DNA from: Dyadobacter sp. CY323
GTDB taxonomy: Bacteria > Bacteroidota > Bacteroidia > Cytophagales > Spirosomataceae
Assembly (NCBI RefSeq): GCF_021390245.1
Contig: NZ_JAJUXH010000003.1
Location: forward strand, 1 to 64,000
Direction of reading: 5' to 3'
Length of the DNA: 64,000 nucleotides
Both the position numbers and the translations under genes were made by a program. Below, piece after piece: positions 16,623 through 24,854 of this stretch (the stretch's first letter is position 1; each line of letters opens with the position of its first letter). Below the pieces are notes generated by a model that saw only the letters and a program-made list of their open reading frames with translations, had not been told where the DNA came from and did no database searches.

Positions 16623-17375
16623 ATGGAAGCATTTTTTACGGCTGATGCTCTGATAAGCCTGCTTACCCTCACGTTATTGGAAGTCGTTTTAGGAATTGAC
16701 AATGTCATTTTTATTACGATCGTAGCCGGGAAACTTCCTGAATCACAACGAAAAAAAGGGCAGAATTATGGGTTACTGATCGCGCTTGTTCTTCGGATCG
16801 CGCTCCTTTTTGCGATTTCATGGGTTATCGGACTGAAACAAGACCTCATTACACTGTTCGGACAAGGTTTGAGTGGCCGCGATTTAATCCTGTTGTGCGG
16901 CGGACTTTTCCTTTTATATAGTTCAACAAAAGAAATCCATCACAAGCTCGAAGGCGAACCAGAAGATCTGCCTTCTGCCAATCTGCCTAAAAAAGGAGCG
17001 TTAACATTTCGCAGCGCGCTGGTTCAGATTGCATTGCTTAATATTATCTTTTCTTTCGACTCGGTTTTAACGGCCGTCGGATTAGTAAAAGACATTCCGA
17101 TTATGATCCTGGCAGTAATCGCATCCACGTTTATTATGATTCTTTTTGCCAGCAAAATCGGTGATTTTGTGAATAATCATCCCTCGATTAAAATTTTAGC
17201 GCTGTCGTTTTTGTTAATGATTGGGACCTTGCTGGTAGCAGAAGCATTCCATTACGAGATCCCAAAAGGATATGCCTATTTCGCGATGGCATTTTCGTTC
17301 ATCGTGGAGCTGCTGAATATGCGTTTGGATAAAAATATAAAGGAACCCGTAAAACTACATGACCAAGTAAGCTGA
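16623..17375 (+). CDS. TerC/Alx-family membrane protein
   Basis: A 250-aa inner-membrane protein with seven likely helices. The conserved acidic motifs of the TerC family are present: LLEVVLGIDNVIFI in helix one and NIIFSFDSVLTAVG in the middle, whose aspartates may bind a metal ion. Related proteins export manganese (Alx, MntP-like roles) or are linked to tellurite resistance. No ter cluster is nearby, so a metal-homeostasis role is more likely. dnaG starts 4 bp after the stop, so both genes are probably one transcript. Confidence 0.88.
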   Translation: MEAFFTADALISLLTLTLLEVVLGIDNVIFITIVAGKLPESQRKKGQNYGLLIALVLRIALLFAISWVIGLKQDLITLFGQGLSGRDLILLCGGLFLLYSSTKEIHHKLEGEPEDLPSANLPKKGALTFRSALVQIALLNIIFSFDSVLTAVGLVKDIPIMILAVIASTFIMILFASKIGDFVNNHPSIKILALSFLLMIGTLLVAEAFHYEIPKGYAYFAMAFSFIVELLNMRLDKNIKEPVKLHDQVS

Positions 17376-17379
17376 TATC

Positions 17380-19410
17380 ATGCGCATTAACCCCGAGACA
17401 GTCGACCGAATTAAGCAAACTGCGGATATCGTAGAAGTTGTCGGGGATTTTGTATCTCTTAAAAAAAAAGGAGCTAATTATTCTGCATGCTGTCCTTTTC
17501 ACAATGAAAAGACGCCATCCTTCAATGTAAATCCGGCCCGACAGATCTATAAATGCTTCGGATGCGGTGCCGCCGGAGACTCCATTAAGTTCGTCATGGA
17601 CGTTGACGGGATCGGATATGGTGAGGCATTGCGGTATCTGGCCAATAAATACAACATTGAAATACTTGAAGAAGAAGTTACAGATGAAGAAGCTTTGCGC
17701 CAAAATGAGCGTGAAAGCCTCTACATTGTTCTTAATTATGCCAAAAATTTCTATCAGCATCAGCTTCTGAATAGCGATGAAGGTCAGGCGATCGGACTGA
17801 CTTACTTCCGCGAAAGAGGTTTTACAAGCGAGATCCGCAAAAAGTTTGAACTGGGTTATAGTCTTGATACCTGGGATTCGTTCTCAAAAGAAGCATTGGA
17901 AAAAGGGTACTCGGCTCAATTGCTCGAAAAAGCAGGATTGCTCATCCATAGGGAAGGAAACCGCCCGGCAGACGGACATTCCGCTGGTTATGACCGGTTT
18001 AGAGGAAGGGTGATTTTTCCCATCCATAATATTGCAGGAAAGGTAATTGCATTTGGCGCACGGATTCTCAAGTCCGATAAAAACAATCCCAAAGCTGCCA
18101 ATCAGCCTAAATACCTCAACTCACCCGAAACGGACGTTTATCACAAGAGTGAGGTTTTGTATGGGGTTTTTCAGGCGAAAAACGCGATTCGTCAGCAAGA
18201 CCATTGCTATCTGGTAGAAGGATATACCGATGTAATTTCACTCCATCAGGCTGGGATTGAAAACGTGGTAGCCTCTTCCGGGACGTCACTTACGGTGGAG
18301 CAAATACGTTTGATCGGACGATTTACACCAAATGTGACAATTCTTTATGATGGTGACATGGCGGGCATTAAAGCCGCATTGCGTGGGCTCGACCTGGTTT
18401 TGGAGGAAGGACTGAATGTAAGTGTCGTGCTTTTTCCGGATAACGATGACCCGGATAGTTATGTTCGTAAGGTAGGTGCTGAGGCGTTCAAAGCCCATTT
18501 AAAGAACGCCACAAAAGATTTTATCACTTTTAAAACTGAGGTTCTTTTACAAGACGCAGGAAATGATCCTTTCAAACGGGCGGAACTGATCGGTGAAGTT
18601 GTAAACAGCATTGTAAAAATCCCTAACCCGATCAAAAGGCAGGTATTTTTTCAAAGAACATCCGAAATGCTGCGCGTGGATGAGCAAATGCTCATTACCG
18701 AAGGCAACAAACTTCTCCGCAAACAACAAAGCGCACAAAAAACCCAGGATCGAACCTCCCGTCAGTCCGGTAATGCGCCAGATTCGCCAAATGAGTTCAT
18801 AAATGCATTTGAAGGTGGATTTCAGGGAGATAATGCGGAAATCCCAGTCGATTTTTTTGCTCCGGATAAAGACCAGTTCGAGGCTCCGCAGCGAAGCAAA
18901 TTGTCTTATCAGGAAGAAGCATTTGTGAAATTACTGGTGATTTACGGGACGAAGGAACTGGAACCGACCATTACGGTTTGCCAGTATGTTTTAGGGCAGA
19001 TAGAAGGAATTGAGTTTACAGATACGATCAGCCAGCACATTCTGACCTTGTTCAGGGAAAATTACAGCCGCGGACGTATTTTGCCTACCGAATATTTCCG
19101 GGACCACCATGAGTCCGAAATTCGCTTCAAGACGATAGACTGGCTCACGCCGAAATACGAATTGAGCGAATTGTGGCAGCAGAAGCACGAAATTTACGTG
19201 CCGTTGGAAATTGATGTTTTGGATAGGACCGCTTTTAATAACATTCTCCGGCTTAAAAAGGCTTTTATCGAAGAAAAGATGAAAGTATGCCTGCAACAGG
19301 CGGTCCATGCCAGATCGGAGGAAGAACAAAGTGCCATTATGACTGAATTCATGCATTACAAATCAATTAGTATGGCTGCCGCGAAAGAACTGGGCAGTGT
19401 GATCGGATAA
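17380..19410 (+). CDS. dnaG: DNA primase
   Basis: Makes RNA primers at the replication fork. The 676-aa protein starts with a CHC2 zinc ribbon: C38-P-F-H41 and C59-F-G-C62. The RNAP-like basal region and TOPRIM domain contain FGAR, YLVEGYTDVI, VASSGTSLT and LYDGDMAGIKA, the acidic metal site. The C-terminal third, including a low-complexity linker near residues 440-490, should bind DnaB helicase. Length and motif order are normal. The operon with terC is unusual compared with the rpsU-dnaG-rpoD layout of proteobacteria. Confidence 0.97.
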   Translation: MRINPETVDRIKQTADIVEVVGDFVSLKKKGANYSACCPFHNEKTPSFNVNPARQIYKCFGCGAAGDSIKFVMDVDGIGYGEALRYLANKYNIEILEEEVTDEEALRQNERESLYIVLNYAKNFYQHQLLNSDEGQAIGLTYFRERGFTSEIRKKFELGYSLDTWDSFSKEALEKGYSAQLLEKAGLLIHREGNRPADGHSAGYDRFRGRVIFPIHNIAGKVIAFGARILKSDKNNPKAANQPKYLNSPETDVYHKSEVLYGVFQAKNAIRQQDHCYLVEGYTDVISLHQAGIENVVASSGTSLTVEQIRLIGRFTPNVTILYDGDMAGIKAALRGLDLVLEEGLNVSVVLFPDNDDPDSYVRKVGAEAFKAHLKNATKDFITFKTEVLLQDAGNDPFKRAELIGEVVNSIVKIPNPIKRQVFFQRTSEMLRVDEQMLITEGNKLLRKQQSAQKTQDRTSRQSGNAPDSPNEFINAFEGGFQGDNAEIPVDFFAPDKDQFEAPQRSKLSYQEEAFVKLLVIYGTKELEPTITVCQYVLGQIEGIEFTDTISQHILTLFRENYSRGRILPTEYFRDHHESEIRFKTIDWLTPKYELSELWQQKHEIYVPLEIDVLDRTAFNNILRLKKAFIEEKMKVCLQQAVHARSEEEQSAIMTEFMHYKSISMAAAKELGSVIG

Positions 19411-19432
19411 TTAACTTCAATCTTTTCCGGCT

Positions 19433-19975
19433 ATGAAAAACGTATTTTTTTGTCTCGCTTTCGCTTTGATTCTTTCGGGTTGTAATTCTTCTTATAAAAT
19501 CCTGAAACCGAAACAAGAAGCTGATTTCAGGCTTTCGGGTTATCCCACTTTTGGATTTTACGACATTGAGGCGGCTGGGGACACCATACCTAAGAATTTT
19601 GCGCAAAATGTTGAAATCATTAAAACCGCGATTGCAAAAAATATGCAGGCCCGTGGTTTGGATGAGGCCCGTGATGCTACTCTTAAAGTCAATATTGCGA
19701 TAACGGTGAAAGACCAGGTTCAAACCCGCCAAACTGATTTTCGGACAGATGGCCTGCCGCGTTATATGGGGCAGCGGAGATATAGCTGGAAAAGTGAGGA
19801 GGTAGTGGTCGGCAGATACCGGGAAGGGACGATTATGATCGATCTGGTCGATGCAACTACGAATAAATTGGTATGGCAAAGTGGCGCTTCCGGAATTATC
19901 CCCTCGAAAAGCAAAAATTTTGAATCCGATATCAATCAGGCGATCAGCGAGATCGTAGCAAGCATTCCAAAATGA
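19433..19975 (+). CDS. DUF4136-type lipoprotein
   Basis: A 180-aa lipoprotein. The signal peptide ends at lipobox LSGC with Cys17 as the lipidation site. The body contains FRLSGYPTFGFYDIEAA, a central basic stretch and MIDLVDATTNKLVWQSGASG, the last resembling the C-terminal strand motif of DUF4136 proteins. These sit in the envelope; their role is unknown. It follows dnaG by 22 bp and shares a long hairpin terminator with the convergent ytxH gene; its TGA stop lies inside the hairpin arm. Confidence 0.8.
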   Translation: MKNVFFCLAFALILSGCNSSYKILKPKQEADFRLSGYPTFGFYDIEAAGDTIPKNFAQNVEIIKTAIAKNMQARGLDEARDATLKVNIAITVKDQVQTRQTDFRTDGLPRYMGQRRYSWKSEEVVVGRYREGTIMIDLVDATTNKLVWQSGASGIIPSKSKNFESDINQAISEIVASIPK

Positions 19976-20026
19976 CATAAAAAAGGCTGTTCCATTTGCG
20001 AAACAGCCTCTTTTTTATGTCATTTT
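19969..20026. terminator. Bidirectional terminator, 23-bp arms
   Basis: AAAATGACATAAAAAAGGCTGTT (19969-19991) faces its complement at 20002-20026 with a 2-nt bulge. T-runs occur on both strands, so it can stop the lipoprotein transcript and the convergent ytxH transcript. Confidence 0.85.
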
Positions 20027-20031
20027 AAGAT

Positions 20032-20334
20032 TTATACATTGTTGTTCACAACGCTGCGAACTTTATCGCTCGCATTATCAGCAACACCTGTCGCCTTATC
20101 TTTCACAGTATTTACATTTTTCAAAAATCCGTCCTTCAGTTTGTCTGCCAAAACCGACAATTCTTCAAGGCTCTTTTCATAAGTATCCTTTGCGCTGCCA
20201 CTCAGGTCAGTAGCTTTGTTTTTAATTAACTTACGAGTGTCTTTTCCGTTTTTTGGAGCGACTAAAAGGCCAATTGCAATGCCTGTAATCAATGCACCGA
20301 TTGAGCCTATCAAAAATTTTTGATTCTTGTTCAT
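20032..20334 (-). CDS. YtxH-domain protein
   Basis: A 100-aa protein. A hydrophobic glycine-rich helix (GSIGALITGIAIGLLVAPKNG, residues about 11-31) is followed by a basic turn and a long amphipathic, alanine/lysine-rich helical tail. This is the YtxH layout, common in general-stress proteins of Bacteroidota and Bacilli. It is probably membrane-anchored with a cytoplasmic or periplasmic coiled tail. Function unknown. It is convergent with the lipoprotein gene and divergent from the propeller gene. Confidence 0.8.
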   Translation of the reverse strand: MNKNQKFLIGSIGALITGIAIGLLVAPKNGKDTRKLIKNKATDLSGSAKDTYEKSLEELSVLADKLKDGFLKNVNTVKDKATGVADNASDKVRSVVNNNV

Positions 20335-20389
20335 ACAATTTCCTATTTTGTGATTATAATTTCCTAGAACTGTATACGATAAAAATACT

Positions 20390-21541
20390 GTGCCAATTTA
20401 TCAAAGAAATTCTCTCTTTCAACCATTTGGATGGCTTTTCTGGCTGACATTTTTGCTTGCAAACATCATGTCCGGAGAAGCATCTGCACAATGGAAGGTA
20501 ATCGATCTTAAAACCGGCATTCATATGCGTGCGGTTCATGCTGTAACTCCGGGTACGTGCTGGATCGGCGGTACAAACGGCACGGTGCTGAGAACTACGA
20601 ACACAGGTAAGACCTGGAAAACCTGTAAAGTTTCAGGGGCAGATTCGCTCGATTTTCGGGACATACATGGCTTTGATAAGAATGTCGCGGTCGCAATGAG
20701 CGCAGGGTTGGCAGAAGCCGGAAAAGCAAGGATTTACCGTACTGAGGACGGCGGAGATAGCTGGAGTCTTGTGTACCAAACTACACAAAATGGGGTTTTT
20801 CTGGATGGAATCGACTTTTGGGGTAAAAATAAAGGCATATGTGTCGGCGATCCGCTGCAAGACCATCTGTTTATTCTAACTACTGAAGATGGCGGTAAGA
20901 CCTGGCAGGAACTACCAATTGAAAAACGTCCCGCAACCGAGTCAGGCGAAGCATGTTTTGCTGCGAGTGGTACTTCCATTATCGTAAATGCCAGGAGTTC
21001 CGTTTTTATTGGAACCGGTGGCAGCAAATTCGCACGGGTTTTCAGATCTGATGATTATGGACAATCGTGGGAAGTCTCGGCCACGCCACTTGCAGCCGGA
21101 CCCACCAGCGGTATTTTTGGGTTACGTTTTTGGTCTAAAAAACGCGGGATGGCAGTGGGCGGCGACTATAAAAAGACTGTAGATTCCACTCAAAACGTAT
21201 TAATGACACAAGATGGTGGTGTTACCTGGACGCTCTCGGGAATGACCAAGCCCGGCGGGTTAAAAGAGTCGGTTGCACTCTATCAAAGCACTACCGCAAT
21301 ATGGAATGGCGAATCCCAGGTCCGGTTGGATGATTATGCATTGGTAGCATCCGGCCCCTCAGGCAGCAGCGTATCCGTTGACATGGGAAAATCCTGGAAA
21401 GCACTTGGGAATGAAGGTTTTCACGCCCTGAGTTTTGCCGGACCCGTGGGCTATGGCGTAGGTGCCAAGGGTTTGATCGGGAAAATTGAAAAGATCTCGA
21501 TGAAAAAGAAAAAGAGAAAATTGGTGTTGGTTGAAGAATAA
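20390..21541 (+). CDS. Secreted beta-propeller protein (YCF48/BNR-like)
   Basis: A 383-aa exported protein. The start is a GTG at 20390, because the next ATG would remove the hydrophobic signal segment (residues about 11-33, ending SAQ). Repeating blades carry Asp-box-like motifs: TTNTGKTWKT, TEDGGDSWSL, TEDGGKTWQEL, SDDYGQSWEV, TQDGGVTWTL and VDMGKSWKAL. That is about six blades, as in the Ycf48/HCF136 photosystem-assembly fold, whose bacterial relatives in non-photosynthetic species have no known role. The tail is very basic (MKKKKRKLVLVEE). Confidence 0.8.
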   Translation: MPIYQRNSLFQPFGWLFWLTFLLANIMSGEASAQWKVIDLKTGIHMRAVHAVTPGTCWIGGTNGTVLRTTNTGKTWKTCKVSGADSLDFRDIHGFDKNVAVAMSAGLAEAGKARIYRTEDGGDSWSLVYQTTQNGVFLDGIDFWGKNKGICVGDPLQDHLFILTTEDGGKTWQELPIEKRPATESGEACFAASGTSIIVNARSSVFIGTGGSKFARVFRSDDYGQSWEVSATPLAAGPTSGIFGLRFWSKKRGMAVGGDYKKTVDSTQNVLMTQDGGVTWTLSGMTKPGGLKESVALYQSTTAIWNGESQVRLDDYALVASGPSGSSVSVDMGKSWKALGNEGFHALSFAGPVGYGVGAKGLIGKIEKISMKKKKRKLVLVEE

Positions 21542-21550
21542 AACGGCTTG

Positions 21551-22558
21551 TTAAATCCTGTCGATCAGCTCTTTTACTTTCCGGATTTCCTTTCCGGTTA
21601 AATGGTCTGCAATGGCAGCAGCGTGTTCGCGTCCATTTTCAATAAAAACTTTTTCCGTAAATACTCCCGCCATAACGGTACCACACAGATAAAGGCCAGG
21701 GACATTTGTTTCAAAATTATCTGGATTATAGGTAGGTACTTTCGTAATGGGATCGAGAGTAACCCCGCAGCGTGCAATCAAATGTTCATCAGGCAAATAA
21801 CCTACCAGCAAAAAGACAAAATCCGCAGGCAGCCATTCCATTTTTCCTGTTTCTATATTCCTGATCTGAATGCGACCCGGCTCGATGGCCTCGGTAACGC
21901 AGTTAAAACGCGTATGAATCTTGCCTTCCTTCACCCGGTTTTTCACGTCGGGCACCAGCCAATATTTTACTTTCGTTCTGAAATCAGCTTCTTTATGCAC
22001 AATGGTAACATGCGCATCGTGGCGGTATAATTCAAGCGCAGCCTCGACCGAAGAGTTAGAGCCGCCCACCAAAACCACATTGGTGAAGGAGTATTTAAAT
22101 GGCTCATCGTAGTAATGCGAAACGTGCGGCAGGTTTTCGCCGGGCACATTCAGCATGCGCGGAACATCGAAATAACCGGTTGCGAGGACTACGTTTTTAG
22201 ACTGAAACACTTGTCCATCATTCGCATAAGTCAGAAAAGTACCATCGGCCTGCTTTTCAGTGCGATCTACATCGACAAAAAGTTTGAAGTTAAGGTGGTA
22301 ATAACCAGCGACTTTACGATAATACTGCAACGCCTCATTCCGGTTTGCTTTTACTTCCGAGATTGCAAAAGGGATTCCTCCGATTTCAATATTTTCAGCG
22401 GTTGAAAAGAAACGCATCCGCCTCGGGTAGCGGCGAATGGATTCGGTAAGATTCCCTTTTTCGAGGATTAAATAGTCGAGGCCGCTTTTGGCGAGCTCCA
22501 CGCCCATCGCTAATCCGCATGGTCCGCCTCCGATAATGATAACGTCGTGAATGTGCAT
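21551..22558 (-). CDS. ypdA: YpdA-family bacillithiol disulfide reductase
   Basis: FAD/NAD(P)H-dependent flavoprotein of 335 aa thought to reduce oxidised bacillithiol (BSSB). The N-terminal Rossmann motif is VIIIGGGPCGLAMG and the second nucleotide-binding motif is VVLVGGSNSSVEAAL. GLYLCGTVMAGVFTEKVFIENGREHA closes the FAD site. The single cysteine in the first motif (GPCG) is the position studied in YpdA enzymes. Thioredoxin reductase's CxxC is absent, which separates it from that family. It implies the host makes bacillithiol, as several Bacteroidota do. Confidence 0.85.
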   Translation of the reverse strand: MHIHDVIIIGGGPCGLAMGVELAKSGLDYLILEKGNLTESIRRYPRRMRFFSTAENIEIGGIPFAISEVKANRNEALQYYRKVAGYYHLNFKLFVDVDRTEKQADGTFLTYANDGQVFQSKNVVLATGYFDVPRMLNVPGENLPHVSHYYDEPFKYSFTNVVLVGGSNSSVEAALELYRHDAHVTIVHKEADFRTKVKYWLVPDVKNRVKEGKIHTRFNCVTEAIEPGRIQIRNIETGKMEWLPADFVFLLVGYLPDEHLIARCGVTLDPITKVPTYNPDNFETNVPGLYLCGTVMAGVFTEKVFIENGREHAAAIADHLTGKEIRKVKELIDRI

Positions 22559-22677
22559 TTTTCTAGGTCAACCGGCTTTCTGCCGTCGGTTTATTAACCC
22601 CCTAATTTAGATATTGGTTTCTGAACTTTGTAAATTAGCTGACTGTTCAAAATGTTCAAATCTATCGTTTTTCGAGG

Positions 22678-23682
22678 TTGACAGACACTGTTCGCAATTT
22701 CGTTGGGAATCTGAATGCGTGGGGAAAGTCAAAAACCCCATTTGTTTTTTTTGTGGATTATCAGATTCAAAATCCGGTTGCGATGAAACTGAGTGAAGTC
22801 GATCCATTACAAATGCATTTTGATTTTAATGGCTTTACAAATCTTCCCGCAGATACTAAAAAAGAACTACCTGCCGATTTCTATTTCAACAAATTTCCGA
22901 TACCATTTAAGGTTTATCAGGAAAAATTCGAGCACGTACTCCGGAATCTCAAAGCCGGGAATTCCTTTCTCGTGAATCTGTCCGTACCCACGCCAGTTGA
23001 CACAAATCTCAGTCTTTCAGATATTTACCAAAACAGTGAAGCACTTTACCGATTGTGGTACCGAAACCAGTTTGTTTGCTTTTCGCCTGAAATTTTTGTT
23101 AAAATAAAAGGTAACCGCATTTCAAGCTTCCCAATGAAAGGTACCATAGACGCCTCCATCCCGGATGCTGAAAATGTGATACTGAATGATTATAAAGAAG
23201 CTGCCGAGCATGCTACGATTGTCGATCTGATCCGAAACGATCTCAGTATGGTTTCGGAAAAAGTGTGGGTAAACCGGTACCGGTATATCGACCGCATTCA
23301 AACCAGCGACAAAACACTTTTGCAGGTCAGCTCCGAAATTGCGGGCACGCTTACAACTGATTTCGACGGACAGTATGGCAGCGTTTTGTTAAAATTACTG
23401 CCAGCAGGATCAATAACCGGCGCACCCAAACCAAGTACGCTGCAAATTATCCGGGATGCAGAAGGCTATGAAAGAGGCTATTACACCGGCGTAATGGGGT
23501 ACTTCGATGGCGAAAATTTCGAAAGTGCGGTAATGATCCGGTTTATAGAAAATCAAAATGGCAAGCTGGTTTTCAAAAGTGGCGGCGGAATTACTGCATT
23601 AAGTAATGCCCAAAATGAATATCAGGAATTAATCGATAAAGTTTATCTTCCATTCAGTCATGTCCCACACGCTGTGTATTGA
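22678..23682 (+). CDS. pabB: Aminodeoxychorismate synthase component I
   Basis: Converts chorismate with ammonia to 4-amino-4-deoxychorismate for folate synthesis. This is the compact 334-aa Bacteroidota form. Chorismate-binding-family motifs are KAGNSFLVNLSVPT, SFPMKGTID, EHATIVDLIRNDLSMV, SSEIAGTL, LPAGSITGAPKPST, ERGYYTGVMGYFDG and SGGGITALSN. No ATG is available that keeps the N-terminal strand FVFFVDYQIQNP. An in-frame stop lies just upstream, so the TTG at 22678, preceded by GAGG, is taken as start. It overlaps the pabC-like gene by 23 bp. Confidence 0.9.
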   Translation: MTDTVRNFVGNLNAWGKSKTPFVFFVDYQIQNPVAMKLSEVDPLQMHFDFNGFTNLPADTKKELPADFYFNKFPIPFKVYQEKFEHVLRNLKAGNSFLVNLSVPTPVDTNLSLSDIYQNSEALYRLWYRNQFVCFSPEIFVKIKGNRISSFPMKGTIDASIPDAENVILNDYKEAAEHATIVDLIRNDLSMVSEKVWVNRYRYIDRIQTSDKTLLQVSSEIAGTLTTDFDGQYGSVLLKLLPAGSITGAPKPSTLQIIRDAEGYERGYYTGVMGYFDGENFESAVMIRFIENQNGKLVFKSGGGITALSNAQNEYQELIDKVYLPFSHVPHAVY

Positions 23683-24262
23683 AACGATTTGTGTTAAAAA
23701 TCGTGAGCTCAAAAATCTGCATTATCACCAGGCTAGGTTGAATAAAACCAGAAAAGAGCTTTGGGGCTATTCGGATAAATGGGACTTGCCGGAACTGATC
23801 ATTATCCCGGATAGCATTGAAAATGAGTTATATAAATGCAGAATCGCATACGGAAAAGAAATCGATAACATTAAATGGGAACCGTATTCGCCGCGAACCA
23901 TTCGTAAGATCCAGAAAGTGTACGACGATACCATCGACTACTCCTATAAATACGACACCCGCGACGAACTGAACACTTTATTTGCCCAGCGGGAAGATGC
24001 GGATGAAATACTGATCATCAAAAATGGCTTGGTAACCGATTCATTTTATTGTAATGTCGGTTTTTTTGATGGTGAAAAATGGTTTACTCCCACCAGCTAC
24101 CTTTTGCCTGGTACGCAACGGGCATTATTACTGGATTCCGGGATTATTTCAGAAAGAGAAATCGCTGAAAATGATATTCAGAATTACAGTCATATCAAAC
24201 TTTTCAATGCGATGGTCGGCTGGGGAAATGCGGCGATGTTGCCGGTTAGCGCGATTGGGTAG
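23660..24262 (+). CDS. pabC: Class IV aminotransferase, likely aminodeoxychorismate lyase
   Basis: A 200-aa PLP enzyme. It has ETICVKNRELKNLHYHQARLN at the N-terminus with the substrate-side basic residues, and DEILIIKNGLVTDSFYCNVGFFDGEKWFTP, which is the class IV motif including the E/T-x-x-x-N region. LLPGTQRALLLDSG is the PLP phosphate-binding end. It is short for the family (usually 250-290 aa). In tandem with pabB it most likely makes 4-aminobenzoate from aminodeoxychorismate. The catalytic lysine cannot be fixed by eye; K180 or a nearby lysine is not clearly aligned. Confidence 0.8.
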   Translation: MSHTLCIETICVKNRELKNLHYHQARLNKTRKELWGYSDKWDLPELIIIPDSIENELYKCRIAYGKEIDNIKWEPYSPRTIRKIQKVYDDTIDYSYKYDTRDELNTLFAQREDADEILIIKNGLVTDSFYCNVGFFDGEKWFTPTSYLLPGTQRALLLDSGIISEREIAENDIQNYSHIKLFNAMVGWGNAAMLPVSAIG

Positions 24263-24288
24263 TAAGTGAACGAGACATTAAATAATTG

Positions 24289-24296
24289 TATATTTG
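24289..24296 (+). promoter_or_regulatory. -7 element of the toxin-antitoxin pair
   Basis: TATATTTG is an exact TAnnTTTG match. The predicted transcription start is at or within a few bases of the antitoxin ATG (24302), so the transcript may be nearly leaderless. A GTG rather than TTG occupies the -33 place. Confidence 0.5.
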
Positions 24297-24301
24297 ATAT
24301 T

Positions 24302-24532
24302 ATGGATATACAGACCGAAAAAATCGAATTGGCCAAACGGCTGCTAGATACTGAGGATCAGAACATTATTAATGCTGTCAAATCAGTATTTAAAAATTTC
24401 GATATCGAAAACAAATGGGGTGATTTACCCGAAAAAGTGGTATTGGATATTGAAGAATCGCTGAAACAGCTCGACGCGGGAATAGGCATACCACATGATA
24501 AAGCCAGAGAAATTTATACGAAATGGCTTTAG
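24302..24532 (+). CDS. Antitoxin of ParE/RelE-type pair
   Basis: A 76-aa helical, acidic protein: KIELAKRLLDTEDQNIINAVKSVF in the first half, then a stretch ending with KAREIYTKWL that should wrap the toxin. This matches the small addiction-module component family common in Bacteroidota next to ParE toxins. The ATG at 24302 is chosen over an in-frame GTG at 24266, because it lies after the promoter element and gives the usual N-terminus. It overlaps the toxin gene by 10 bp. Confidence 0.8.
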   Translation: MDIQTEKIELAKRLLDTEDQNIINAVKSVFKNFDIENKWGDLPEKVVLDIEESLKQLDAGIGIPHDKAREIYTKWL

Positions 24533-24819
24533 ACATTATCTGGTCTCCCCGGGCACTCGATAATTTTCGAGATGTAATAATTTATCTGGACGAGAATTGG
24601 ACGGAGCAGGTAAAACGAGACTTTGTCAAGCGAACAGAAAAAATACTTGATCTGATTGCTGAGCATCCACATATGTTTAGACAAGTTTCAGAAACTACTT
24701 CTGTTCGTGAAGCAGTGATTACAAAACACAATTTATTGATATACAAAATTCAGAAAAATCAGATTCTAGTTTTGGCAGTGTTTGATACTCGTCAACACCC
24801 GAAAAGAAAAAGTATTTAG
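24523..24819 (+). CDS. ParE/RelE-family toxin
   Basis: A 98-aa basic protein with the compact ParE fold: start IIWSPRALDNFRDVIIYLDENW, middle helix VKRDFVKRTEKILDLIAEHP, and C-terminal strands VREAVITKHNLLIYKI and ILVLAVFDTRQHP. The conserved arginine and the D-x-R-Q/H-P ending are typical of ParE toxins, which poison gyrase in characterised cases; RelE-like mRNA cleavage is the alternative. It is translationally coupled to the antitoxin and appears intact. Confidence 0.85.
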   Translation: MALDIIWSPRALDNFRDVIIYLDENWTEQVKRDFVKRTEKILDLIAEHPHMFRQVSETTSVREAVITKHNLLIYKIQKNQILVLAVFDTRQHPKRKSI

Positions 24820-24854
24820 TAAGAGTTTATCTCCATTAGAATCCTCAAAATTCA

